From the NCBI RefSeq assembly GCF_000203815.1, contig NW_004457690.1, positions 62,001 to 126,000 of the forward strand: a DNA stretch of 64,000 nt, given 5' to 3'. Both the position numbers and the translations under genes were made by a program. The notes beneath the pieces are model-generated. The model was not told where the DNA came from. It saw only the letters and a program-made list of their open reading frames with translations, and searched no databases. This DNA comes from Cavenderia fasciculata. Its lineage: Eukaryota; Evosea; Eumycetozoa; Acytosteliales; Cavenderiaceae. Of this stretch, positions 21,070 to 32,984 are shown piece by piece. How positions within the stretch are numbered: position 1 is the first letter of the stretch; each line of letters starts with the position of its first letter.

Positions 21070-23556
21070 GTCCTCGTGACCAATCGTAGATGCAGAGTTT
21101 GTTCTCTTGAAGCTTGATTTTTTGTTTCTCTAGGTTGGCAATCATCATGTCATCCTGGTCGTCATACCGTGTTGGCAATTCGGCAAGTGGAGCAAGTTCC
21201 AAACTTTCATCAATCGTCAAAACCTTTAGATTCTCTAAAAATTCCGTCGACATTTGGAAATAAACTCCTTCAATCATTGTCTCAAACATTTGAACAATAC
21301 TAAAATAGTAAAAATCCTTTGTTTGTCTATTGCCTCCGCTACTTCCACCACTGCTACTTCCATTATCGTTGTGTTGAGATGATGGTGGTAAAAGTGGTTG
21401 TTGACTTTGAGAGGAATTTGAACCTACAGATGAAGTGGATGATGCCAAGTTGGGTGAAGTGGCCATTGGTGACAATTGTGGTGGTGGTGGTTTTGATTTA
21501 CTCTTTTCAGAACCTCCTAAAAATGATTTGATAGTCTTTCCAATTTGTTTTTCTTTGGACATGTTACTATAAATCTCCAACTTGTCCAACCAATTATTTT
21601 TATAAACAAGAAAGTATATATCTATTGCTGATAGTCCCTGGACTGTTTTTCTAATTAAATAAAAACATATATCTCCATTTTCTCTTTCCTAATAAAATAA
21701 AATTAAAATTAATAATTAATTCTATTTTCTTTTTCTTTTTGATTTTCTTTTTTAATATTTACTTCAATAGCAAATGGTTTACCATCTGAATAACCAAAAT
21801 ATCTTAAACATTGTAATTCAAAACTAGGAACATTATAATGAAGTTTCTTTGACATTGATCCACCTCCACCTGAAACGATGACCCCACGGTCAGCATGTCT
21901 TATAGTATGTACAAATTTATCCCAATTTATATAATTTTCTATCAATAATAAACTTAGTTTATCAATTGTACAATCATATTCTAAACTCTAATAAATTAAA
22001 AAACAAATTAATATCTTTTTCTTTTTTTCATTCTTTTTCTTTTTTGTTTTTTACTTACAGTTTTAATGAAAATTAGTTTTCTATCATTTAAAGTATGATT
22101 AAAATTATATTGAACAGTATATAGTTTTGAATTGGGATTGGAAGCAAGAGTTTTCCAATTAGTGTTGGTAGCTCTTTGAAGGATGAGTGTAACCCAATCA
22201 TTTGGAGGATTTGTAAAGTCAATAGTAATCTTTACACGTTTCTTTGCATCCTTTGATTGATGTGCCAATTTTTTACGGTTGATGCTATAGTGATGTGAAC
22301 TCGAACCAGACAACAATTGTGATAGTCCTTGTTTACCAGAATCCGATTTTGATTGAATCTCTTTTAATTTTGATCGAATAAAGAGTAACTTAAAGTAGGC
22401 ATTCAACAGTGGAAACTTTGGAAACATTGGTAATACAAAAATCTCTGCAATTGAAGAAGTGTCTCTTGCAAAATCAAAATTACATACATGTGTACAATGT
22501 GACGTTTTACCATCTCCAATAGGTTCGTACAACCAAGCCAACATTGAACATCCAGCCTTAAAATAAGATGGATGTGGTGGTGTTCCACTAAAATCGACTG
22601 TACATCCAACTGTAATAAATGTTTTTGGTCTTGTTGGATGTGGTCCTGAAACTCTAAAACAAAAATAACCAAAAAAAAAAATATTAGAGAAAGTTTAATA
22701 TATTTATATTATATTATCTTTTGACGACATACTGAATCATTGTAGCTTCTCTTGATTTTACCCAAATCATTTTGTTTGTTGTCATTCTAAGTAATATGAC
22801 ATCATAGTCAGAGTAAGGGATGTTATGTTTTTTGGCACGTGTTTTATCGTTACAAGTGTAATAGTAGAGTAGGTCGTAGTCATCGAGAAACTTGTCATAT
22901 TGGTATCGACATTGCCAATCACGGGTATAGGCCGTTCCGACAATGGGAGGACATTGAACGTTGAGTCGGGCAAGACAATTGCTAGAGGTGATATTACTGC
23001 TTGGTCGTGTTGACAATTGAACGTCCTTTTTATCGAGATACAACTTCCATTCCTTTCTTGATATCTCGATTTCAAAGTCTTCAATGAGTCGTTGGGCAAT
23101 ACGATCATAGATCACCCTCAGTTCTCGTAATTGTTCATCGCTCCATTTCGTATGGTTCACAATACTGTTGTTTTTCATTTCGATATTTTTAAGTAACACG
23201 TTTGACAAGAGCGACGAATTCGGCAATAGCGAAGGTAAAGGCAATAACTCGGCGGGGGCCGTCTGTCCAAGTAGAGGCGAGGTCGGTGGCGTCGACGTTG
23301 AAACCGACGAAGATGGTGATAATGGTGGTAACTCTCGATCATGACCTTGTAGATAATAGTTTTGTTGATTATTATAATATAATGATGTTGGTGTTGTTGA
23401 TGTCGTAGTCGATGTCGTTGTCGTTGTCGTTGTCGATGTTGTTGATGTCGTCGTTGTCGTATTATTATTATTATTATGTATCTGTTGTTGTTGTAGTTGT
23501 TGTAGTTGTGACGGCGGGATGGTGCGTTGGTCTGTAAAAGAAGTGTAAGATGACAT
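20990..23556 (-). CDS. START-domain lipid-binding protein (possibly the N-terminal half of a START-F-box-WD40 protein)
   Basis: Exons 23556-22733, 22653-22059, 21987-21763 and 21688-20990 join in phase to 780 aa. The first ~150 residues are Gln/Asn/Thr/Pro-rich. A START-like fold follows from about residue 160: RKEWKLYLDKKDVQL, TRDWQCRYQYDKFLDDYDLLYY, YSDYDVILLRM, SREATMIQY, SHCTHVCNFDF. START domains bind lipids or sterols in a hydrophobic pocket. The predicted 3' end (HERCQHDWHTNY...) is odd: it is read in a frame that overlaps the F-box gene and ends abruptly, with no similarity to the rest. Confidence 0.75.
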
Positions 23557-23578
23557 TCTAGAATATGTAACTGTAGTA

Positions 23579-23609
<31 letters not shown>

Positions 23610-24476
23610 GAGTGTGTTGTGCTAATAGCGTATCACGACGATGGCTACACTACTGCAACACTGCAACACTACTTTTTTGAGTTCTGTATGCTGTGCTGTG
23701 CTGTGCTGTGTACTCTGTCTTTGTCGTCTCGAGATGATATCCACAACAAACAAACAAACTATCAATTCAATTGGTTCGCGATATATATATATATAAGGTT
23801 GTCTAATTCATAATGGTGAATTTAAATATATAAAATATTAAAAACCTATAACTATGAATTCTATTGGTTGTTGTGGGGGGTGGTGCAGTTGGGGGTTTTG
23901 GATTATTACTGCTATATTATGTTTTGTCTTTTGTCTTTTGTTTTTTTTTAATATTATTATTATTATTATTCTAGTAGGAAGGAAAGAGATTATAGAGGAG
24001 AGGATGAGGGAGGGGGTAATAATGTGTCAAGTGTTGCATTCATTAGTCCAGATGTTGGACATGCCCTAGCTCTCAACTTTAAAGTTCAATAATATGAAAA
24101 ATCTATTTATATATATTTAATTTCATTTTCTCCAATAACAGTTCACCGCTTTGTTTTACTTCGACGAATTGATTTAGTTTTTTTGCTGAAACAGAACATG
24201 TCAAAATCCAGTTTTTTGTCGTTGTCATCCTTGACACAGAGCCACGAGACGAGTTTGTGTCTCACAATGCAACCCTTTAGACAAAGCAAACAGTCCGATC
24301 ACAGGGTGCGAATTTCTCATGAATCGTCGATCCACATGGTTTCCTTTTGGTTTATGAAATTGTTTCAAACAAAAAAGTTTATTTACATAATGTGAGCGAG
24401 GACATTCATCAAGCTCTTCCTCTTCAATCATTAAATTGGTCATATGAATTTTTTTTTAATCAACCGATATTTTTTT
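23557..24476. other. Intergenic region with one unusual small frame
   Basis: Holds a TC repeat at 23582-23609 and promoter sequence for the START gene. At 24170-24443 the composition changes to more GC and both strands have a short open frame; see the separate entry. The rest is AT-rich. Confidence 0.5.
24225..24443 (-). CDS. Small hypothetical protein (72 aa), uncertain
   Basis: The minus-strand frame starts MTNLMIEEEELDECPRSHY and ends LVALCQG. It has four Cys (in DECP, KLFC, GLHC and ALC) and many basic residues (KQFHKPKGN, DRRFMRN). The composition is more balanced than nearby noncoding DNA. The plus strand of the same stretch also has an open frame from about 24198 (MSKSSFLSL), so the coding strand is unclear. 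It lies 33 bases beyond the stop of condensin CAP-G on the same strand. No family recognised. Confidence 0.3.
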   Translation of the reverse strand: MTNLMIEEEELDECPRSHYVNKLFCLKQFHKPKGNHVDRRFMRNSHPVIGLFALSKGLHCETQTRLVALCQG

Positions 24477-27400
24477 TTACATCAACATACAATTCTTATT
24501 AGATCTGTTATTATTATTATTATTATTATTTGATTTTGTTTCTTCTTCTTCTTCTTCTTCTTGTTCTTGTTCTTGTTCTTGTTCCTCTTCTTCACTTGTC
24601 ATATTCTCTTGTGGAACATTTGTGTTTTTGGATTTCTTGTATGGACTTGGTTGTTGTATTTGTTGTGGTTGAACATAAGTTCTACTTGGTTGGTCATATG
24701 GATATACTTTTGTTGTTGTTGTTGTTGTTGTAGTAGTTGTAGTAGTTGTAGTAGTTGAATCGTTATCATCAAAAAGATCATCTTGTTTTCTTTTTGGTGA
24801 TTTGGTTGGTGTTTTTGGAGCTTCAGCTTGATCAACTGATACATCTTGATCATTCATAATTGGTGAAGAAACTTGGTCATCAACTGGTTCTTGACCATTT
24901 TGTTCCGGTTCAACTTCTACTCTTGGTCTTTCTTCTTGTGCCATTGATGTATCTCCTTGATTTTGGTGACCTTGATCATCGTTACCGTTGTTGGCGTGAT
25001 TGTCTTTGGGCATTTCAGGAGGAAGATCCGATCTATTATTTTCCAAATATTGTTCAAATTGCAAGAGCTCATCATTGATAGCTTCTTGATCGACAGTTTT
25101 TTCGGCCAGATGAGAAGAATTGACAAATTGGTTGACACTTTCTTCAAAATCTTTGAGTACGTCCTTTGCACGTTTTGGAAATGGGAATGGTTTGATTTCA
25201 ATGATGAATTGCTTGACTTTGAGCAAGTTGGCAGTGTCTTCTGGAAGAAATCCTTTAAAGAATCGAAGACAAAAACATAAATACTCTGTACAATCATTCT
25301 TTGACTTTTGCTTGTTTTCTTGGTTTCTCTTGGAATGACTCCAAATAGTCATTAATAAATTCAAAAGTATTTTGTCTCTTAAACTCTTTATAACTTTCAT
25401 TCTTGTTTTCCTAAAAAAAAAAGAATCAAATGGTTAGGGTATATTGTTGATGATTCTCTCTCTCTCTTTTGTTTGTTTCAACTTACTGATCTTCTGTTGT
25501 AGGTTTAATATAATCTAAAAACTTTGATACAACTCTTTCAAGTACTTCTTTTCTTTCACTTTTCTGACAACTATAATAAGAGAGGAAGTATTCCAATGTA
25601 GGACCAAAAGATTTAACAAACATTTCCATATGAATTCTTTTTTGATGGATAAAGTGACGAAGGAATAAATCTATTATTTGTTTACTTTGATTTAATGGTG
25701 ATTGTGATGAAAACTTTGTATATAATGGAATTTGTAATTTATCAAATGTCTACATTAAATAAAAATAAATATCATTAGTCTATTTAATAATTAATATGTT
25801 TTTTTTTATAATTTACCAACCTTTTGATCAAAAATATGAGAATTAAAAAATAATTTACAAACTCCTTCAATACATTTAAGTTGGAGTTTTTGATTGGAGG
25901 GGAAAAAGTTATGTTTTTGAATTGCCATTGTGAATTTGGAACAGAATTCTTGATGATATTTTGGTGGCTTTGATAAAATGACATCAAAACAAGTTTTAAG
26001 AGTAGATGATTTTACAATTTCCACATCAGTATCTAGTATTTTTAACAATAATGCATAACCTATATCTGCCAGTTTATGTTGTACATCTAAAATTGAAAGT
26101 AGTCCAAAACATCGTACACCCTTTTTTCTAACTTGTGGATCACCATTTGCAATCCAATCTTTGAGAATTGAAATTTCAAAACTAAGTAACATTTCATCCT
26201 AAAGTAAATTTTATAGATCGATATTAGTATTAAATAAATATTAATCACTTTGTTTATGTGTGTACATACTGGAATATTACTATATTCCAATAGATCTGTT
26301 AAAACTGTTAAAATATGAAGTTGTTGCATTGGCTCTGAAACATTTGGTGGTCTTTCTTCATCTCTAATGTTTGATATTATATAAATAACCATTTCTTCTC
26401 TCCAAATTGATTCTCTACCAGTATAAATTTTTCTAAGTGCTTGTAATAATATTCTTTTATCTTTTAATTCATATTCAAATGATGTTAATACATTTCCTAT
26501 AGTAAAATCAAATAAAAATAAATAATTAGTTAAGAATAATAACAACCTTTTTAAATTTCTTTTGTTAATAATTACTAAATAATTCTTCAAATTTTGAAAG
26601 TTTTAAATCTTCAATATCAGCATGACAAAGAATCAAACAAAGTTGACCAAATATAAAATGTTTGTTTTGATAAGATTCTAATAATTCCCAAAATAATTTT
26701 CCACTTGGCATGATTTTATCAATTTTATATTCATATTCTTCATCTTTGTGTTCTGCCTAAATGATTTAAAAAAAAAAAAAAAAAAAAGATAAGTAAATAA
26801 TATTTCTAAATTATTATTATATTATTTTTTACATACCTTTTCATCTTGTTCAAATAAATAATCCATATAAACTCTCCAAGAGAATATAATTTCGGGTGTT
26901 AATTGATCTTTTTGTTCTGCAATCTCGATAAATTTACATAAAGAAAACTTTTTAAGATCAAACAATGTACGAATTACATTTTCACATTGTTCTTGATGAT
27001 TCTCTACATCTAAAAGTTTTAAAAACGATTCAAAGTAATTTTCTTTTGGACCTTGTAAAGTATTGTTTTCCGATTGACCATCTTGATTTCCATTTTCATC
27101 AGGTTTGTCTATTTCTTTTTCTTTTTCTTTTTCCTTTTCCTTTTCTTCTTTAGGTTCCAACCATCTCAATAAAGTATTTTTACAAGACTCTTTAACCTTT
27201 GTTTCCTTGTCTCTTAATCCACGATGTATAATTGTAATTCGATCATTGGCAGATGCGATTAGCTTCAACTTGCATTTGACTCCCAAAAATTTAAAAACAT
27301 TTTCTCTAACCGTTTTATCCTTGTCCATAGTTCTTTCTAAAATCGGTGGTAATATTCCCTTTGATATATTCATTGTCTCTAATACTTCTGATCTAACCAT

Positions 27401-28593
27401 TCTAAAAATTAAAATAAATCGATTAATAAATAAATAAATAAATAAATTATATTATATTATATTTTCTATTTCTTCTTTACTTACTCTGATGGATCAAAAG
27501 AGAGAATGGAAAGAAACTTTCGAGTGATTGGATCATTTTCTCTTGGAAATTGGATTTTGACAGATGCACCAACAGCTTCTTTTCTTACCAATGGTGATTT
27601 ATCATTGAGACGACGGACAGCTGATTTTGTAAGTGCATCGTATAAGTTTTCGTCGATTTGTAACTCTGCTTTGCCAAAAACACATAAAATAGTTTTGACC
27701 AATTGACATGAACGATATCTGACAGTTTTGTCCTTTGATTCCATTGAAATAATTAATCGACGCAATAAGATATGAGTGAATGAATGCACCTCAAAATCAA
27801 ACAGTATATCCTTTTCCTCTCGTGCCTCGTCTAGTTTGTACAGTTCTTGAGCCAAATCAGCGATAAAGGAAAAGAATACGGCAACACTAGGTGAACCATC
27901 AAGGACCAATGAGCTGTCAATCAATGTCACCATCTCTTTATATCGTTGTTCTCTATTTTCATATGTCAATCGTTTATCCATTTCTAGAATCAATTTCTTT
28001 TGTGATGAATGATAGGTAGTTGCTTTTTGTGCCTTTGTAAATATATCCCTAATTACATCAATTATAGTTCTTGGTTTTGGTTGATCATTATTATCATTAT
28101 TATTATTATTATCATTATTATCATTATTATTATTGTTATTGGTTGGTGATGTTGTTGGTGATGGCGATTTTGTAGTAGGAGCTGCTTTTTTTGAAGAAGC
28201 AGGAGTTTTCCTTGCAGATTGTTTGGCTGGTTTAGGAGGAGGTGTTGATATTCTACTACTACTAGGTCCCTTTTTCTTCTTTGATGAAGGTTGATATTCT
28301 TCACCCGATGACATGTCTATATCAGATGAATCTGATGATTCTGATTCAGATTCTGATACTTCTGATTCTTCTTGACTACTTGATTGTGAATCGTCTTCTA
28401 TTGATATAACTTTAGATGGAGGAGGACGAGGAGGTGTCTTGTTTTTATTATTATTATTCTTCTTCTTTTTATTTTTATCTGTCTCTATTACTTCCTCTTC
28501 ATCATCGTCATCATCTGAAGATGAAGAAGATGAGTCTATGATTATTGCTGTTGCTTTCTCCTCATTGGCAATCTGTCTCCTTGTCTTTATCAT
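24477..28593 (-). CDS. ncapg: Condensin complex subunit 3 (CAP-G)
   Basis: Seven exons in phase: 28593-27485, 27401-26837, 26756-26576, 26496-26270, 26198-25821, 25749-25487 and 25410-24477; 1218 aa. Residues about 190-960 are HEAT repeats of the Cnd3/CAP-G type: RRLIISMESKDKTVRYRSCQ, AVRRLNDKSPLVRKEA, ILERTMDKDKTVRENVFKF, IIHRGLRDKETKVKESC. CAP-G binds the kleisin CAP-H in condensin I and loads on DNA for mitotic chromosome compaction. The N-terminus has an extra ~180-residue acidic/Ser/Lys-rich stretch, and the C-terminus is acidic with KSPKRKQDD, a possible NLS. The protein ends in CMLM, formally a CaaX box. A 16-codon uORF (28674-28624, MQDGPTPAKKRVVNIY) lies upstream. Confidence 0.9.
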
Positions 28594-29024
28594 TATTATT
28601 ATTATTCTTAGTATTGGTTTTTATTAATAAATATTTACAACTCTCTTTTTTGCTGGTGTCGGACCATCTTGCATAATTGATTTCTGCGATTACCACCCAT
28701 CAGTAAATTATTTGAATTCAAAAAATAATATTTATTAAATGAACTAATATCAACTAAGGAGGTATATCAGACACTCTCTCTTGAGTTCATTCTACTTTGG
28801 AAATAGTCGCTCACATGAATGAATGTTGTATAACCAACTCACTCTGAGTAAAATAGAAATATCTTAGATGCAATTTGTTTTTTTTTGTTAGATTAAACAC
28901 ATCATCAACATGTCGACCAACTGATCATTGCAGATATCTCTATCCATTTAGTAATAGTAGTATAGTAGTATAGTAGTATATATATATAATATAGTAGTAT
29001 ATATAATATTATAATATAACAAAT
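28594..29024. promoter_or_regulatory. Divergent promoter region containing a putative small RNA gene
   Basis: Lies between CAP-G (-) and an unknown gene (+). Contains the CAP-G uORF (28624-28674), a DUSE-like CCCATCA at 28696-28702, a candidate RNA and a TAGTAGTATAG repeat near 28955-29000. Confidence 0.5.
28760..28877 (+). ncRNA. Candidate DUSE-driven small RNA (about 118 nt)
   Basis: A CCCATCA box at 28696-28702 lies about 60 bases upstream of a purine-rich start (GGAGGTATATCAGACAC), and nine Ts at 28878-28886 could end transcription. Inside, TTCATTC (about 28796) and GAATGAA (about 28833) can pair, as can GAGTT and AACTC, making a hairpin. There is a CTGA near the 3' end but no clear C box, so a C/D snoRNA is not supported. 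It does not share the motifs of the 49 kb/59 kb family. The box is a variant of the D. discoideum consensus, so this is tentative. Confidence 0.35.
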
Positions 29025-30581
29025 ATGAATATGAATATGACAACATCAATTATATCAAAGCTTACAAGCTTACGATCAAATGATATCGTACCTTCGTTGA
29101 AGCAATTCATTCCTTTTGTAGTAGACAGATTTGAAAAGGTACCAAAGATGGATAAGATTATATTAAGTACTATATCTGGTTCATTATTTTGCTATTATGG
29201 TATGTAGTAATTTCATCAGCAGCTGACACGCTCTAATAACATTCAACTGACTGATCGATTTATGTATATTTAAAGCATATGGAGTACTTGTTAGTGATGA
29301 ATTACCTAGGTTCAAAAGAGAAGCACAGAGAATTATAGATGAAACACATGCCTTTGCTACATTGGGAGAAATGCCAGCTAGTGGTGCCGATGTCAATGAA
29401 TTGTTGGAGGATTTCAGAGTATTGTCAAGTGCTCTTCACAACCTTAGTTTGGTGAGAGCTATGGCCACTCGAGCCAATGCCATCAAGTTGACACAAATCA
29501 TCGATGTATCATTCCGATCAATGGCTCACATTACCTCTTGCGGTTTACCATTATCAGAATTACAAGTGGAATTATACTTTGAATCAATGATGCAAGATTC
29601 TAGGATTGCTGATGCATTTAATATTTTAGAGGAAATCATTTTAGAAAGTATGTCATCAAGACCAATTGATCAATCAATCAAAAAAAAAAAGGTAAACATT
29701 AATATTTTTTTTATTTATTTAGTTAAATTGACAAAGAATATACCAATCAAAGAAATGATAGAAATCTTTCAACAAATTCCATCTTATCCAATTTTAGTTA
29801 GATTGTGTTATGCTTTTTCTTCACTTATTATTTATCGTCCTGGTATGATTAAATATATATAAATATATAATGTTTTTGATTATTTATTAACCATCATTAT
29901 TTTCTTTTATTTTATTTTTTTTTAGAAACAATTCCATTATTAATGTCATGTAATGTTGGAAATGTTATGTATTTACTTATAGATGGTGAAAAGGATAATG
30001 AATTTTGGGATCTTAGAAAGGCAATGTTCACAGTTGTATCACATTATACAAACCAAGAAATTATATATCATGCCCGGGAACCGGTATTCCAAAAATCACT
30101 TTTAATTGCCAAAAAACAAAGTTGGAAACGATTCATTCCAACCATCATGGCACAGGCACCTCATCTCTATCTGGCAGATACACTTATCAAGGCTCTTGGT
30201 TTTTACAAGGGATGGTTGTCTGTCCCCGACCTATTCTTTCAGGTTTTATATATTATAGTCAATGATGGTCTGGTTGAAGCATTAGACTTTAATCGTGTAC
30301 TAAGAAGACTTGATGCTCCACTTTCATACGCAGCTGGGCAGTGGGTCTATACAACTGCAGTTCTCTTTGGTGCCTATATTGGTGTACGTAACAACCCAAA
30401 ATCTATCGGAATACTCATTGCCTCTAATTTTATTGGCTATGGTATAGCCCTTACCGTTCCCCAATTCTCTGCATCCTTTATGAGAAACTCTCATTACAAA
30501 GATTTTGCTTCTAGATTTATGGAAAATGAAAATATTGGTCAACAATTAACAAATTCATCTTTTCTTCAAAGAAATGAATAA
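29025..30581 (+). CDS. Unrecognised membrane-associated protein, four exons
   Basis: Exons 29025-29199, 29276-29647, 29723-29842 and 29936-30581 join in phase (1,1,1,0) to 440 aa. The sequence is well-behaved coding without homopolymers: MPASGADVNELLEDFRVL, NLSLVRAMATRANAIKLTQ, KAMFTVVSHYTNQEIIY. Near residue 50 there is a short hydrophobic stretch (IILSTISGSLFCYY). Two hydrophobic segments lie close to the C-terminus (QWVYTTAVLFGAYIGV and IGILIASNFIGYGIALTV). It may be an organelle-membrane protein; no family is recognised. The exon 2 donor GTATGT was chosen over read-through because only it keeps the frame. Confidence 0.75.
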
Positions 30582-30638
30582 AATTAATAATAATAAAAGT
30601 GTAATAATAATTATAATAATAATAATGTTGGTAGTAAT

Positions 30639-32798
30639 TTATTTAATAGACCAAATTCTAGTAGCAAAAAAGAATGGAACAAAAAATAGAATGAAAATAT
30701 GAAGATAAGAGTAAATCTCTCCCTCTTGTCCTTGTCTAGTGAAATATTTAAATGCGATATGAATGATTGAAAGTATAGCAGATAATACAAACAAGATGCA
30801 ATATGATCGTTCTATACTGTATGGACGACCCCATACTTGGTAGCGATAGGACAAGTCTTGAAATTGATTGACAAGCCTCTCAATGTCCCAATAACCATTT
30901 TGTAAGGCCCATTTGGATGAATCAAACAATTGACCGGCGTAAAAGGGACTGGGGTGTCTTTCAAGTGCGAGTATAAAGAATACAACTTGTTCGGGTCGAT
31001 TGGCAACCGATGATTTGTTTGCTAGCTCTTGTATTGCTTTGGCACTGAAATTGGAGAGTTTCAGTTGGTTGATCATCCAACGTATCACTGAAAATCGTCC
31101 AAAATAAGATGCATCTTCCAACGACACAAAATTAAAGTGTGGTCTAATAGATTTAATATCATACAACCATTTGAGAACGTCCAATTGCCCACCAATCGAA
31201 GCTCGAGTGATACATTTGGTAATACTCCACGACCCAATTGAATTCTTTCCAACCATCTGACCAAATAACCATTTTAACACTTTAAGATGACCTTGTTCAG
31301 AGGCAAGTTCGGCTAACGATTCAAGTATTTGTTTGGATAGTTTTAGATTGTATTTACCGACAAACCACTTGAGTACACGTAAGTGACCATTCTTTGTCGC
31401 CAATTTTAAAGCATCTTTGTATCCTTGGTTGCTGTAGTTTTTGTGTAACCATTCTAATACCTCTGTATGGTTGTTTTCTGCTGCACCATCCATAGCCAAA
31501 TGATTACATCCCTCCTTTCTATTGAGAAAAAGGAATTCCAAGACATTGAGATGGCCATTCTTTGCGGCTGAATTGATAGCATGGAAAGTGCATCCTTCAG
31601 TCCTGTTGAAATGAAGGAATTGGACAATTTGAAGGTGACCATTTCTCGCTGCAGAATTCATGGCTTGTGTACTACACCCTTCAGTTCGATTAACGTGAAG
31701 GAATCTAACAATATCTTCGTATCCTGCTTCCGCTGCCCCATCCATAGCCTCTTTAATGACACGTCTTGATTTAATGTTGGCGTGTAACCACTTGACCATT
31801 TCAAAGTGTCCTGCTGATGCAGCCCATGTCATTGCAGCTGATGATACACCTTCTTTACGATATTGATGTAGAAACTGTACAGTTGATAGTCTGTTATTGG
31901 CAGAGGCAAAGTCCATTGCACTTGTACTACATTTTACTTTACATTCAAAATGCAAGTATTTAATACTCTCCAAACTCCCACTGGCACATAGACTATCAAA
32001 TGCATTGGATGACGGTCTGCACCCGTGTTGGTATAACCATTGAATGATATCGAGGTGATCATTTCGACATGCCAATTCAATTGCTTGATCTGACCATCCC
32101 TCCTTTCTATTTTCATATAGCCACTGTACCACGTGTAAGTGTCCGTTCGCAGTAGCACCATCTAATGCCTTGGACGTTGCTCCAAGACTTCGTTTACTTT
32201 GGTGTAGGAACTTGACCAATTCCAAACATCCACTCTTTGAAGCATTTTCAAATGTTGTCTGGGTGTAGTGATGAAGAGGATAGTAGGTGTCAAGGTATTG
32301 AATGATTTCAATGTGACCGTGTAAAGCAGCCTTTTCAACCGATACATTTGATGGTTTAAAACTTGGATGCCAATCGATTAGTTTCTTTAATGTATCCAAT
32401 GTTGCATTTGGGTGTTGTACGTATCTATCAATTGCCAATGTTCTATGATACACTTGAAAATGTTCATTCACATCATCATACCAATCTTTGATAGGATACA
32501 TTGTACTCGGTAGATAATGCTTGATATAGTCGTATGGCATTGCAAACTTTGCAATCATGTCATAGTTTTCTTGTACATCTACATTAATCTCTCTTCCTTT
32601 ATATTGTATTCTCTTTCTTAGAGTTTCTATTCTCTTGCTATTGCTTGGTTCTAGAGGGTCGATTGCACTTAATTTTCTTTTGTCTTGTTCTGTCAATACC
32701 CAATCACGACCACTACACAATGCCCCAAAGATGTGTCTTCTAATGACCATTATTCTAAACACATCTTTAAATGTAATCTCTTCTCCTCCTTTTATCAT
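30639..32798 (-). CDS. Dictyostelid ankyrin-repeat protein with C-terminal membrane segments (paralogue 1)
   Basis: Single-exon gene of 719 aa. After a family-specific N-terminal module (about residues 70-170: KFAMPYDYIKHYLPSTM, DDVNEHFQVYHRTLAIDRYV) come about a dozen ankyrin-like repeats of the type AAxNGHLxxVQFLHxNRxEGC. The end is hydrophobic (CILFVLSAILSIIHIAF, HIFILFFVPFFF), suggesting a membrane hairpin or two passes. Such proteins are multicopy in dictyostelids and their role is unknown. Its stop is only 57 bases from the convergent gene at 29025-30581. The next paralogue lies 186 bases upstream in tandem. Confidence 0.85.
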   Translation of the reverse strand: MIKGGEEITFKDVFRIMVIRRHIFGALCSGRDWVLTEQDKRKLSAIDPLEPSNSKRIETLRKRIQYKGREINVDVQENYDMIAKFAMPYDYIKHYLPSTMYPIKDWYDDVNEHFQVYHRTLAIDRYVQHPNATLDTLKKLIDWHPSFKPSNVSVEKAALHGHIEIIQYLDTYYPLHHYTQTTFENASKSGCLELVKFLHQSKRSLGATSKALDGATANGHLHVVQWLYENRKEGWSDQAIELACRNDHLDIIQWLYQHGCRPSSNAFDSLCASGSLESIKYLHFECKVKCSTSAMDFASANNRLSTVQFLHQYRKEGVSSAAMTWAASAGHFEMVKWLHANIKSRRVIKEAMDGAAEAGYEDIVRFLHVNRTEGCSTQAMNSAARNGHLQIVQFLHFNRTEGCTFHAINSAAKNGHLNVLEFLFLNRKEGCNHLAMDGAAENNHTEVLEWLHKNYSNQGYKDALKLATKNGHLRVLKWFVGKYNLKLSKQILESLAELASEQGHLKVLKWLFGQMVGKNSIGSWSITKCITRASIGGQLDVLKWLYDIKSIRPHFNFVSLEDASYFGRFSVIRWMINQLKLSNFSAKAIQELANKSSVANRPEQVVFFILALERHPSPFYAGQLFDSSKWALQNGYWDIERLVNQFQDLSYRYQVWGRPYSIERSYCILFVLSAILSIIHIAFKYFTRQGQEGEIYSYLHIFILFFVPFFFATRIWSIK

Positions 32799-32984
32799 TT
32801 TCTTTAGCTTATTATATAATATAATTCTTTGTGCAAAGAAAATACCTAGGTTAACCTTTCCTTGTTGATGATATTAAAATTAATTATTTAATTATTTATT
32901 TAGATTTTTATTGACTAGTCTTATAATTGTTTGATCGTCATTATTCATTCATTTAATTATTTAGATATTTGTTGATTGATTTAT

